Origin: Sapria himalayana
Taxonomy: Eukaryota; Streptophyta; Magnoliopsida; Malpighiales; Rafflesiaceae
DNA length: 64,000 nt
Assembly: GCA_029783825.1 (NCBI GenBank)
Contig: JAREIK010014417.1
Coordinates: 960,001 to 1,024,000, forward strand
Direction: 5' to 3'
In this document: positions 35,490-47,094 of the stretch, piece after piece
Layout of the letters: each line of letters starts with the position of its first letter
How positions within the stretch are numbered: position 1 is the first letter of the stretch
Notes under the pieces: generated by a model
Told to the model about the DNA's origin: nothing
Databases searched by the model: none
What the model saw: only the letters and a program-made list of their open reading frames with translations
Translations under genes and position numbers: made by a program

Positions 35490-37420
35490 TAATTTAGATT
35501 TAGATGTAGACAATAGATAATGAAGATAACTATACGAAAATGTATGTGATTGAAATTTTTTTTTTTCTCATTGCCTCGACTAAAACTCAAATGCCTAAAA
35601 AAATTAAAAAAACTAAAAGAATATTTATAGTTCGGAATCACTTTAATATAATAAAAAATAAAATAATAGGAGTATTGATGAAAAATTGGTATAATATAAA
35701 TATTATAAAAAAAATACATGTTAGAATGTATGTGGGACTGGGCACCTAAAGAAACATGCCTATCAATACACCAAATATATAGTACATTAAATCATAAAAC
35801 AAATTCAACTAAGCAAGAGCGATGAGGTATTTGAGGTTGGATCTAATTTTAACTTCTTGGACCCCCTTTATATACCACATTGATTTAGTGAGGAAAGATA
35901 TAACCAAACTGATTATCATCATAAATCATCTAATTAGATTTTTTTTGAGGATGATAAGGTTGTAAATATAATGTATACCTACTTCTAGCCTACTTATCAT
36001 ATGATTCCTAGGTCCATAAGTAGGAATGACATAATTAAACATTATAAGTTTGAAAAACAAATAATAATTAATAAATTTAGGCAATATAGTGATGCATTTT
36101 TTATGATGTCTGAATTTGGACTAATCATGATGATACATCTTTTGCATGTCTAATCGCCCACTATATAGATTCTACATGAAAACTTTATAAAAAGAATTTA
36201 AGATTTTCTGAGATTCTCCATCCTCATGATGGCCCTGCCATAAATTAGTGTATGATGAGAATCCTTAGATATTATCATATTCAAAATAAAATATATAGTA
36301 TCATATTTGCTGTATCTAACAATGAAGTAGCTATTAATATATTTGTTAGGACCATTAGAGATAGACTATTAGGTGATATTTTTTAAGTTTGATACATGTG
36401 TCACATTATTAATCTAATAGTACAAGCATGGATGAAGGTTATTTCTCCTACATTAAAAAAAATATCAAACTCACTAAAATATTCTCGGATGTCTAGCAGA
36501 CAATAGGAGTTTGATAGTATATATTTGTTTATGAGTCTAAAAAAGAAATTTTAAATGGATGTGATATACCATTAGAATTATACTTACATGATGTTGTAGT
36601 CTTGTGTTAGATATGAACACATGATATCTGATTACAACAATAGTAAGAGTAATAAACTTTTTATTAACAGCAGTAATTAAGACAAATGAATTTATTTTAA
36701 GAAATTTCTAAAGATTTTTTTTAGATATGATGAAACATGTGTTCATCTATGTATATTCCCACTACTTGCATTATACTCAGGTGAATAAGTAATATTAGTA
36801 GCATGTTTAGCAAGTTTGAAGATAACCCTTCATTTAGTATCATGTTTGTAGAGATAGAAACCAAGTACTCAAAGTACTAGTCTACCATTCCATCTCTTTA
36901 TTGTCTAGGTACCTACATGGATACTAGGGTTAAGGTAGAAGGGATAGAAAATATATTAACACACATATCCAGAAGCATGAATCAATAATACCAACATGAA
37001 TGATTCACTAATGAAAAATTAAATGATTTATTTATATACTATGATATTAGGTATGATAATAATTGTAGTCAAGCTCCAAGTTCCAGCATAGACACCATAT
37101 TTGGAGATGATGACTTCTCCATTTAGTTAGTGAGGGAGAAACTACAAGATGTTCTGTCGAATAGGAGTAAGTTGTTTTAATATTTATATATTAATTACTA
37201 CTCAATTATATCATATAATGATAACAATAACCTTGATTTTCTATAATGGTAGAAATCATATGAGTCATATTTTATGTTGTCTAAGATGACACGAGATCTA
37301 TCAACTCTTCTAGTATCAAGCATACTATCATAAAATAATTTTTCTATTAGAATTAATATCATTTCAAATATAAAATCGAGATCATAGCCGAATATCATTG
37401 AGATACTTGTATAATGACCC
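35490..37420 (+). pseudogene. hAT transposase (Ac-like), decayed, copy A
   Basis: Order on the plus strand: N-terminal acidic segment (35475-35540), BED-finger region at about 35590-35760 (KKIKKTKRIFIVRNHFN, then CGTGHLKKHAY with a single Cys left), PRSISRNDIIKHYKFEKQ at 36007-36060 before the catalytic core, the core 36060-36560 with several stops, and the C-terminal dimerisation (hATC) region: SMNQ..., IFGDDDFS (about 37100), then SKMTRDLSTLLVSSILS at 37280-37330, where the family has an S-x-x-A-R-D-x-L-x-x-P-V-S-S-x-A-S-E motif. It would bind the subterminal repeats and cut out the element. No copy in the window is intact. Confidence 0.75.
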
Positions 37421-37679
37421 ATGAAACTTAGAGAATGATGATTTGTATATAAATAACAATTGGTATTGAGATTGATGACTAGTTTTTTAGATGATGATTT
37501 TTTTTAGATGATGATTTTTTTTGTTATTTTTATTTATATTATAATTTTTTTTGTTTATTACTTTTTTTAATTGGATGATGCCATGATTAATATTTTTTTA
37601 TTTCATACAAAACTCGAATATAATATATAATTATATTTTTTTCATATTTTTGCATTGCAAATTTGTGATTTACAAACTT

Positions 37680-37915
37680 AAAATCAAAAACTGGCACAAC
37701 TTAGGTCCCAACATGATTCAACATGATCCGACATGACTCGACATGGCTTGACATGAACCAATTCGATTATATCCAAACTCGTGCTAATCATGTCATGTCA
37801 GGCTCGGCAAAACCAAAGTCCTGCCATGCATGGAATGGCACGACTTCCTTACTAGGCCATGCCAGCACAACATGGTGGCCAAAAAGGGCTACCAAAAATG
37901 GGCATTGTCACCACA
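37680..37915 (+). repeat. hAT A right subterminal array, 10-bp period
   Basis: ACATGATTCA, ACATGATCCG, ACATGACTCG, ACATGGCTTG, ACATGAACCA follow each other at 37711-37760: five units of exactly 10 bp, about one helical turn. It probably represents a row of transposase-binding sites. Confidence 0.7.
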
Positions 37916-37923
37916 CGATAAGA

Positions 37924-39370
37924 TAAAACCCATAACATATAGGTGGATCTATAAGAAAAAAAAGAATATACATTAACATTTAGATTTATAAAGCTAAGCT
38001 TATCACAAAAAGTTTTACTCAAAAGGATAGAATTAATTATGAAGAAACCTTTTTGCTGTAAACTATGCTCAAGTTAATCTGAATTCTTTTGCTTATTGCT
38101 ACTCATTATGACTATTAGATTTGACAAATGAATGTAAAGACTATATTTTTAGATGGATATCTTGAAGAATATATCTATATGATGCAACCATATAGTTTCA
38201 TAGAGAAAGACTAAGAGCACATATATTGTAAGTTGAATAAGTTTATTTAGGGACTAAAACAAGCATCTAGGACTTAGAATACTCAATTTGATCAAGTCAT
38301 TAAGTCTTATGTATTTGATCACTATCATGATGAATATTGTGTATATATAAAGATAAGTGATAATAAAGTTGTATTATTGATTTTGTACTTTATTTATATC
38401 TTGCTCAGTGACAATGATGTAAACTTATTATCTTTAATTATGGTCTAATTATCTAGTCAATTCAATATGATAAACTTAGGAGAAGCTGCTCACATTCTTG
38501 GGATCAAGCTTTTGTGAGATCGCAAGCAAATAATGTTAGTCATTTCTCATGTTGTTTATATCGATCAAATATTAACTCATTTTAGTATGCAAAATTCCAT
38601 GAAATCTTTTATTCCATTCAGACATGAAATCAATCTATCAAAAAAATTGTGTAAAAATACCCAAAGAGATAGAGAAAATGATATTAATTCTTTATGCATC
38701 TATAGTAAAGAGCCTCATGTATGCAATGCTTTGTAATAAACTTTATATTTATTATCCTATTGGTATGGTTAGTAGATATCAATCTAACCTAGGACAAAAA
38801 TATTGAATAATAGTGAAATACATAATCAAGCACCTAAAAATGACTAGAGATTATATGTTGGTATACCAAGTGGACAATCTTGTATCTTGAAGTTATATAG
38901 ACTTGGAATTCCAAGTAGACGAGGATTTGATAAAATCCACTCCATGTTATATGTTTATCTATGGAAGTGAAGATATAAGATAGAGAAATATCAGACAATC
39001 TTGTATTGATGAATCCACCATATAAGCTTAGTATGTGGTTACTTCACAAGTAACTAAGAAAGTTGTATTGCTCAGAATCTTACTAATAGATCTAAGAATC
39101 ATTTATTCTATACGATTATCCATTATACTTTATTATGATAATATTGGAATAGTTGCAAATTCTAAGGAACCTAGAACTCAAAAATGGCAAAACAAATTGA
39201 GCGTATCATCTAATATGATATATAATGAAAAGTGGGAATGTGGTGGTGACTAAAGTGACATCTATAGACAACTTGGCGAATCCTTTTACGAAGAGTATTT
39301 TGGCAACTACTTTTGATAAACATGTGAAAGAGATGGGTGTCAAACATATGACATCATGACTTTAGTCTAA
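37924..39370 (+). pseudogene. Copia RT and RNase H
   Basis: It restarts with KIKPITYRWIYKKK, then RINYEETF, IWQM-like QMNVKTIFLDGYLEE and IYMMQPYSF, FIxGLKQAS, FDQVIKSY. The active site reads LILYFIYILL at about 38369-38400: both Asp of YVDD are lost. LGEAAHILGIKLL, FSMQNSMKSFIPFRHEI and, in RNase H, YLWK, SKEPRTQKW and the end near 39350 (VKHMTS-like) follow in order. Frames shift several times. Confidence 0.8.
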
Positions 39371-39379
39371 CTAGGAGAT
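39368..39379 (+). other. Polypurine tract
   Basis: CTAACTAGGAGA(T) lies immediately before the TG of the 3' LTR. Confidence 0.5.
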
Positions 39380-40740
39380 TGTTTGAATTGGTTTATACTA
39401 AAATTCATTTATGATTATTTTCTTGATTTGTATCCTTTTGTTATTTTAATAATTTTTTAATGTGATAAATTATAAAAAAAACTATTTTTTATTCTACTTG
39501 TAGATAATTCATCATATAGAGATTAACTCATGCACAAAATATTGAATCATTAATACTCATCGAATATAAGATTGTTATTCACAATCTAGACAGAATTAGA
39601 TATTCTATCGGTAAGATGGTATTGAACATGGTAAATTTCTAACTTTTGTGAATCTACCTTGACTATAGTGAACGGTAAATTTCTAACTTTTGCACATACT
39701 TGATTGTTTGAACATGACCAATATGGTGTAATTATTTTACTCCGACTTATAAAATAAAATATACCATAATTATTATAAGCATTGTTATTCTTATTCTAGA
39801 AGTAATTATTATTTGTGTATGCTTATTCATGATTATTTTGATTCATAAAAGATGAAGTATTGAAATAGATTTGAGAACTCTATGAATTAGATAACTTTAT
39901 CAATCATAAAGTAAATTAAAGTTGCTAATAGAATCCATGTTATATCAAAATGATTGATGATACCCCCTTGAAGAAGTTTATAAGTTTTGATATTACTAAA
40001 CATTGTAGGTGAATTTTATTTTACAATTCAAATAAGTAAAGTGTAAAGTATCAAGAAAATAATTATAAGTTCATAATATTAGATTGTTAGTGTTTTAATT
40101 TAATCAATGAGAAATTGTGATAATTAACAAAAGGTATAATAAATTTTGAATGAGTAAGCGAGTGTAATTATAATTTTGCAATAGTATAAATTATATTAAT
40201 TCTGAATATTAAGTGAAATAATTTATTTATATTGCAAGTGCAAATTCTTATTCAGGCTAGAGTCCCTTCCGTAGCCTTATTCAGAAGCGATGAAAGAATT
40301 TTTATAGTATATGTTTATTTTAAATATGTGTAAATACGGTCAGAATAATTAATTTAAGGGAAAGTGAATTAATTTGATTCGTATATTAAATCAAATTAAT
40401 TTTATTTGAATTAAATTAATTATGATTATGTATGTTTATATTTATAATAAATCAATTTGATTCTTAAATATTATGAAAAAGGGAAAAATAACAGATTGAT
40501 TAAAATATAAACTCATGTTTAGATTCAATTTTAAGAATATAAAAATAACAAGACATTGATTTGATGGTGCTAATCCATTATAGTGTCATCGTATTTCGAC
40601 TAAATCAAGCTTAATATATGTCTCTTCTCGTAATATTTACAAAAATGACTTAATATAAACACTCAGTAATTCACAAAACTCCTAAAAGCTTACATTTTTT
40701 TAAGAATGACTCAATTCTAACTTAAATTTCCAATTTTTTG
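39380..40740 (+). repeat. 3' LTR of the 29.9-40.7 kb copia element
   Basis: It starts TGTTTGAATTGGTTTA and can be followed block by block against the 5' LTR to AACTTAAATTTCCAATTTTT at about 40720-40740; the last dozen bases (CTCCTAACA in the 5' LTR) are not recognisable. It lacks the (AT)25 run of the 5' copy. Confidence 0.8.
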
Positions 40741-40849
40741 ATTTTTTATATATGTGTTTTCAAAGAAAAGATTATTTTTTCTATTAACAATAAGAATATT
40801 TTTGTCTAGATCAATAAGCATAAATATAACTATGCTTAAAGATATAATT

Positions 40850-41124
40850 ATATATATATATATATATAGTAGCATACAGTTACTTCAATATATATGCATA
40901 CATATATAAACATGTAAGTAAATATATATATATATATTGCTATAAAAAAGTATGTATTATTTTCATGCAATATTGAAATAGTTTTATATTAAAGTAATAT
41001 GTGTGTGTGTGTGTGTATAAATATATGACACTATATATAGAAAGAATAGTATATAATTATAAATATATTAAGAGACATATATGCTACTTGAAAATATAAA
41101 TGCATAATCTCACACCCACACACA
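40850..41124. repeat. TA/TG microsatellites
   Basis: (TA)n at about 40850-40867 and 40921-40937, (TG)n at 41000-41017. No gene. Confidence 0.85.
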
Positions 41125-41376
41125 CACACATATCTATGTAAGCATTTATACATAGATATATGTATATATATGTACATAGTAATTTGCCTTAAACATTCAC
41201 TTGCATATATCAAATCACACTTGCACACACACAAACACACTCGCACGCGCGCACACACACACACACACTCGCGCGTGCACACATATCTATGTAAGCATTT
41301 ATACATAGATATATGTATAAATATGTACATAGTAATTTGCCTTAAACATTCACTTGCATATATCAAATCACACTTG

Positions 41377-41407
<31 letters not shown>

Positions 41408-41460
41408 GCACGCACGCACGCACTCACACACACTCGTGCACGCGCACACACATACTTAAA
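41125..41460. repeat. 153-bp tandem duplication ending in (CA)n/(CGCA)n
   Basis: TATCTATGTAAGCATTTATACATAG starts at 41131 and again at 41284; the following about 100 bp (TAGTAATTTGCCTTAAACATTC, CATATATCAAATCACACTTG) differ at one base. Each unit ends in alternating CA and GCGC runs (CTCGCACGCGCGCACAC, CACTCGCGCGTGCACAC). Frames full of His-Thr on the plus and Cys-Val on the minus strand are artefacts. Confidence 0.9.
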
Positions 41461-41807
41461 TGTATATGTATACATATGTTTATATATATATATATATATA
41501 TATGCTGAAGTGATGACCAGTACTATGTTAGTCTGAATAGTAAAGGGGAAATGACCAAACAACTATCATAGTATGAGAGTGTCTCTACTAAATATAATAT
41601 ATATTTGTGCCCCATTTTATTTATGTGTTTGTGCCCCATTACCTTGTTTTGTTGGTGCATAATTTCATAACCTAATATATATTCTAATTCATTTGTCATT
41701 TAAAATTATTTTTGATTTTTTTTTTTGACATTTATAGGTTTCAATTCATAAACTCAGGCATATACTGAGCTTCTTGAAATTGTACAACTGAATTCCCCAA
41801 ACCATTG

Positions 41808-41858
41808 GTGCTCCAAAAAAATCGCATTGTGCCCAAACACAACTCTCTCCTATAAAAG
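41808..41858 (+). promoter_or_regulatory. Conserved two-box plus TATA module, copy D
   Basis: GTGCTCCAAA at 41808, GTGCCCAAA at 41829 and CTATAAAAG with TATA at 41851. Spacings 21 and 43 bp. The leader (TTTTTCATTCCCAAAATATG, later CTACTTGTCAAATTGATGAG) resembles copies A and B. It is the least disturbed copy, and the higher-G+C island at 42.17-42.42 kb lies 300 bp downstream. Confidence 0.55.
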
Positions 41859-42120
41859 TAATTCAATGCGCTGCTAAGAACTAAAGTAAAATTTTTCATT
41901 CCCAAAATATGCATGATTCTAAATTTAAGTGAAAGTCTTTCCTAAGAAAATCATATATTTTGCTACTTGTCAAATTGATGAGCTGGTTGGCATGGTGTTT
42001 CTCTAAGTTGTTCTCTGTGAATAAGTTATTTTTCTCCAGAAAAAAATCACCTGTGCACCATATTAAGTGCATATAGCACGTGTTTATTTCTGACTGCTGT
42101 ACGCCATGTACTGATATTGC

Positions 42121-42402
42121 ATGCAATTATGCAAATTGTGTATGATAATATATACATGTGCTCCACGTTATTATGTAGCGTCCCTTATTGTTGAGAGATG
42201 CTGCATTTCATTGTCCATTCTTGCCATTTGTATTACTGATCGTCTTGGTCTTAGAGCTGCGGCATGCTGTGAAGCTGTGCATGTAGCCATGCAAGTGCCG
42301 CAAGTTGTCATGGCGATACTGCGCGTTGTACAAATCATGCACACCGTACGGAACGCACTAGTGCACATTGTACAGATAATTTACAGTCTACAGATAAAGT
42401 GA
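42121..42402 (+). other. Open frame of 93 codons in a higher-G+C island, coding status open
   Basis: It lies 270 bp downstream of module D and encodes a hydrophobic protein with several Cys and Val-rich stretches (QVPQVVMAILRVVQIMHTV). No family is recognised. An overlapping frame on the minus strand is nearly as long, so composition alone could explain both. Three related words TTGTACAAATCATGCAC, TTGTACAGATAATTTAC and TTGTACAGACAATGTAC occur at about 42326-42425. Treat as unproven. Confidence 0.15.
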
Positions 42403-42429
42403 CGTAGACGTTGTACAGACAATGTACCT

Positions 42430-42923
42430 TCTTCTTGACATGAAGTTAGCTATCTAACAAAAGGGGAACCCATGATTTCTTCTTTTAGCTCATTTGTGTG
42501 CAAATTAGGATTTGTTGGATAAAATATCACGTGATATAGGAGTGCAGCTGATTTATCCTCTCTAAACATACGTTTGCTATTTTTTTCTTCTCTGGTTTTC
42601 TCCTTGATAATTTGAGTAGATAATTTGAACTATTTCCTTGTACCTTGCCTTGGTACTTAGTTGGCATTTGTTCGTGCATCCATGTTCCAAGTTGCCAGTG
42701 ATCCACTAGCTAGGCAGATCTAGTCTATCCTTAAATTTGTCATTTTAAATTAACTTGTTCCTGCAACAACCCCACACCATTGTTAGTGGAGATTAGATTA
42801 TCAACAATGTGCTCCATAGCACCTTTTGAAATTTATGATGTATGGAGTAGGAATCAATATTCGTGTGGTGTAATTTTGAATTTGTTTTGATTCATACAAT
42901 ATTTTTTAAACCTATAAAATTTA
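42430..42923. other. No gene seen
   Basis: The base composition is less A+T-rich than average to about 42790 but no protein or RNA is recognised. Confidence 0.4.
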
Positions 42924-43205
42924 GGTAGATTTGTGTTTTGGTGTATCAAATGCAAAATATTTGATTTTATTGTACTAAATTTTTCATGATAAAAAAAATG
43001 TCAGATTACAGGATAATTAAGTTTTGATGCACTAAAATTTATCAATATGATTTTACCCTTTGAAAATTGAAAAAAAAATTAAATAAAATTTTATTGATTA
43101 AATTAACTTAAAGGAAGAAATCACATAATTTAATAGAGTGGATATCGATGAGATTTGAACCCATTCCCTTCACCTATATAGATGATAAACTAATCAATCG
43201 TAATT
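42924..43205. mobile_element. Single foldback arm, third member of the family
   Basis: GGTAGATTTGTGTTTTGGTG starts it, as in foldback elements 1 and 2, and AATATTTGATTTTATTG and TTTGAAAATTGAAAAAA follow. At 43205-43140 on the minus strand lies a tRNA-like stretch with GATTGATTAG and ATGGGTTCAAATCTC, the best B-box of the family (GGTTCAAATC). I found no inverted second arm before 43.9 kb, so it is a truncated copy. Confidence 0.55.
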
Positions 43206-43859
43206 TCTATTACATGAAAATATGGTATTACAAAGGTATAATTTTGTTTCTAATTTCGTTCTTGTTTATCCATTGAGATGTATTTAGAATGAAAAGAATT
43301 TGTTTCTATAATGTTCTCTAACTTTTAGAAATGGATTATGCAATGATGTTTTTATAAATAGCGATAGAAGATTGGCCACTAATTGCAGCATCAAAGAGAT
43401 CTTGGATTTTCTTGTTAATTTTGTGACAAAATGTGTATTATCCATTTTAGAATGGAGTGCCAGGTTATCAAAGAAATACATTTTCCATTTCTATTTAGAA
43501 ATAGGTTTAGGAACAGGGTTTTATTTCTATTGTTTGTAATAGGAACAAGTTTTATTTATGCATTTTCTTTATGCTGTATACAATATATAAATACATAGAG
43601 AAACTATATGATCTACAACTAAATAAGTACGTCTGTATTATTCATTAAATGACATTGACATGACATCCACTATAGAATGAAATGTCAGATAATAAACATT
43701 AATATTTATAAATTTCAATACCCAATTAATAACCTAATTTAAAAAATATTAATATAAAAATCATAAATTTAGATCAAAAACATATGTTGTAATAAATTAA
43801 TAACACATCACAAATAGTAATTAGTAATTCTATTGATGAGTATTATCCTCTGGGGATTT
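43206..43859. other. No gene seen
   Basis: The segment 43230-43560 holds TTTCTATTTAGAAATAGG-type words of low complexity. Nothing can be assigned. Confidence 0.4.
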
Positions 43860-43899
43860 TGATTGATCTTTTTCAAAATTATGAAAAAGAGATTGTCTA

Positions 43900-45215
43900 T
43901 GTCAACTTGCACATTGTTTTTTTCATTTTCAGAATCCTATTTTGCATTTCATTCTTTTTTTTAATCTTTTAGCTTTTTTTTATTGATTCAACTTTTTTTT
44001 TTTTCACTTTTGTTGCATCTCTTTATCTTTCCTTTACAATGTATCTTGAATTATTTGTTTCTCCTCACACAATATATCATCAAACATATTATTGTAATTG
44101 AAAGATAATAATGAAGAATTCTAAATAAATGCTAGATAAAATGTAGATGTATGAGTACCAAGACTATACATACCTCTTTTTTTTGGCTCTAATTCGATAG
44201 CTTGAAAGTAAATATGTGCAATATCAATTTTTTGTCTCTATTGAAGGATCTATCAAATTTGAAGCAATTGTAATTATATTTTTCATAGTTTTCTATATTT
44301 TTTAAAATACAATATAACTTATCAATTAATATATTAAAAGGAATTTTATATCATCACAAAAAACTATCATCTTGCTACTATAAAATAATATAAAAACAAA
44401 GTTGGTCATTATATTTAACGAGTCCATAAATAATAAATCATTATTTATGGTAAAAAAATATACTTGAGTTTACATTTTATTTATAGTTAATGTCAAATAA
44501 TCAATATTTTAAATTTTTTTTCATTTATTATTTGCAATTGTCAAATGAACTATAATTACAAAATGAGAAACTCCTATGTATATTATACAAGTGTTTGTCC
44601 ACAAATCAGCTATATTTCTTCTTGTGTATTCACTTTAATATCTCAAATGGTGTTGGTGGATATTCCAACTTAGCCTCATGAAAAAAATTTAAATATAAAC
44701 AAAAAATAAAAGATAATTATACCAAAATCTACTGAATGCTGGTAGATTGCATTGGAACCTCCGATATGTTTTGAAGGTCCTAATCTTTTATCTGCTTTCT
44801 TTGTTAATTGACAATTGTGTGAGACCATTTGGGACAAGACATTAAATATCTCATTATTCTAGTATGTCCACTACTTTATCTAAACATCAAGGGGGATACT
44901 ATTAGGCTTTGTATCTTTCCCATATTTTTTTTCTATTTGCTGAGTTTGTTATTTTATTTCACATTGTCACAATTTTCATATATCCTTCATCGAGACCACC
45001 AAAGTATTATTCCATTTGTACTATTTCTGCAAAAACTAAATAAAATAATAACACATTACAATGTATTTATTTTAAGACTAAATCATATTAGATCAAATAA
45101 AAAAATAAGTAAATACAATAAAAATAAACCTCAATTTATTCTCAATATTATTCTTTCATACTTGGAGGCACTTTACTCCACTTTATATCCCCCACATCTA
45201 GTTTCTCCATAAATA
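43900..45215 (-). pseudogene. Transposase_24 (Ptta/En/Spm)-like second ORF
   Basis: On the minus strand 45210-44850 gives IKWSKVPPSMKE, then MGKIQSLIV; 44690-44590 gives HEAKLEYPPTPFEILK, HKKK and VDKHL; 44190-44150 gives KKRGMYSLGTHTSTF. These correspond in order to the W...VP...K..IW start, the PP...W...TH.KKDG..V and the GR.YGLG parts of the family. A Lys-rich helix (EEKQIIQDTL, KKAKRLKKRMK) follows at about 44060-43940. The plus-strand frame at 44829-45212 is a shadow. Confidence 0.55.
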
Positions 45216-46399
45216 TCTTCTCAATTGTATGAGAAGTAGAATGAATAAATTTATAAGTAATTTAATATCAGTGCGTACATATACATATAAACAACATACA
45301 CAAATTTTGTTGCTACTAAGTTAAAATTTATTTTATTTATATTATTATCCAAAACTTTATAAAAAAGATTATTTTAATTCTAAATGATTATTTTTAACAC
45401 GTAGCAATATCATATATTGTTATTATTTGAAAATACCAAAATTCTAATATTTAATTATACTTTTAATTTCATTCACATATTAATTAATATTTAATTAAAA
45501 TATAAAAATGAAAAATGATATTGAAAGCATGTAGTAAATTTAAGAAAGTTACGTACTAATTATTGTTAAATGTGGGCTGAATGAAAATTTTTTCATAGTT
45601 TAGGATGCAAATTATGAATTATGAATATCCTGCTAGTACTACTGCAAAACCAATGCATGGGCTTCCTAAGATAGGTGGAAGGAAATTATCAGTATCTTTC
45701 AGTGCAAAGTGAGATGAAGATGGAATATCAGTGGTAGTAAATTCATGTATGTCATGATGAGGTGATGCCAAAGTTTTCTCCATACGTATAGGAGAATGTA
45801 GATAGTCATTTGTAGTCTTATCATTACATGAATATATGTAGATTTCCTCCTCTAAAAACTATTAGTTGACTTTTTTTGCACTTCCTTGCATATTGAGATT
45901 CTCGACTACTTAAATAAGTAGCTTTCCTACCTAAATCAAGTTACATAAATATCAAAATATATAGAGACAATAAAAACATGTCATGATAATGTAATAATAA
46001 CAAAACATAATGATAAACACATTAATAGTAAAAAAAGCAATTAAAATATTTTAATTTAACATCCATATTATAATGATTACAAAATGAGAATAACAAAATA
46101 ATAAGGTAGTCAATGAATTTCTTGTCATCATTAGAAATTTCTAATAAATCATGTCTATCTACATATTAATCATCATCTGATTCTACCAAGAAATCTTTCT
46201 TATTGACTTCTTCAACATAGTCATCATCAATATCTAAATAATTTCTACTTTTGCCTAGTAATGTTTGAAGCTCATCATCTGCCCCATGAATGATTGAATA
46301 AAGTTCTATATAATTATTTTGAAATATTAATACAAATGGAGTAACAATAACATCCTTTTCATTAACTTTAATAGGTTATCTAGGTGTTATTTTACATTT

Positions 46400-46720
46400 T
46401 GTTCGCTAGTGATACAAATTTATTCTTGTGGTTAAATAAGTTGTGTAACACACTTGTTCAGCTTGTACCATAAAAATAAATGACTTATACTTATAATAAT
46501 ATTTTTTATGGTACATATCAACAATGGTATATTGATGATGAATTATAGTACCCATATTTAGAATATGATCAAATATTTCACACTTAAATAAAATTGTCAT
46601 CTTAATTGGTAAAGTATGATATTTCACGTATAGAATTTCAATTAGTCGACTATGAAAATTAATAGTAGATACATTACAGTTAGACCTTTTGATAGAAATA
46701 TCACTATTCATTATAACTCT
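46400..46720 (-). pseudogene. DUF4216 domain of a CACTA transposase
   Basis: The open frame 46711-46406 encodes MNSDISIKRSNCNVSTINF, later LIEILYVKYHTLPIKMTILFKC and FIFMVQAEQVCYTT. This matches the DUF4216 pattern (NSGxxV... YGxLxDIxELxY... LFKCxW ... FxLAxQAxQVFYxxD). The reading is unusually continuous for about 100 residues, better preserved than the rest of the element. Confidence 0.7.
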
Positions 46721-47094
46721 ATTTGAACCATGATTCCAACTATGAATTTTGTATTCATTTATATAATGTATGAGATATGTATATAAACTTCATAATGGTC
46801 TCTTTGCAAGATCCTTCATTTGTCTATACTTTATTACAAATATTTGATGAAAGAAATTATATCTATAAAATGATAAAGAAGAAATCAATATATATATAAT
46901 GTTGCACATAAATGTTTAGAACCAAGAATGATAAGTTATATACTAACACAATTTTCAAACCAATTCGAAAAAACCTTTTCAAGCATTGCATCAATTGAAG
47001 TGACATCAATATTTTTCCTTAAGTCCTTAGCTTATTTTTAAAAAAAACAACTTTGAAGGTATTTTTTGACTTATTATAATGCTATAATGCATAC

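Larger units (their letters stand above)
34492..37915 (+). mobile_element. hAT element A, inserted in the copia pol gene
   Basis: The left end TAGTGGTGTCAAGTGGGTCG lies at 34492; the right end GCATTGTCACCACA at 37902-37915 reverse complements to TGTGGTGACAATGC. Between them are C+A-rich subterminal arrays, a C+T-rich leader (about 35220-35280) and a decayed Ac-like transposase. The left flank is GATGTAGA and the right flank CGATAAGA; they are not a clear 8-bp duplication, and the host copia frame lacks 25-30 codons at this junction, so the right border has probably suffered a deletion. Confidence 0.75.
29852..40740 (+). mobile_element. Copia retrotransposon with both LTRs, split by an hAT element
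   Basis: Two homologous LTRs (29852-31276 and 39380 to about 40740) flank gag, protease, integrase, RT and RNase H in copia order. A primer site follows the 5' LTR and a purine-rich tract precedes the 3' LTR. Without the hAT insertion (34492-37915) the element is about 7.5 kb. The LTRs differ by many substitutions and indels, so it is old. A clear 5-bp target duplication was not found; the 3' LTR end is eroded. Confidence 0.85.

Noticed and set aside
41031..41562. 130-codon Cys-Val-rich frame and its opposite-strand partners
   Set aside because: They follow from the duplicated 153-bp unit and its CA/CG runs.
41896..42126. 76-codon minus-strand frame
   Set aside because: No recognisable domain, and it covers the leader of module D on the opposite strand.
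44829..45212. 127-codon plus-strand frame as a membrane protein
   Set aside because: The minus strand of the same stretch reads as a Transposase_24-like remnant in the right context; the plus-strand frame is its shadow.
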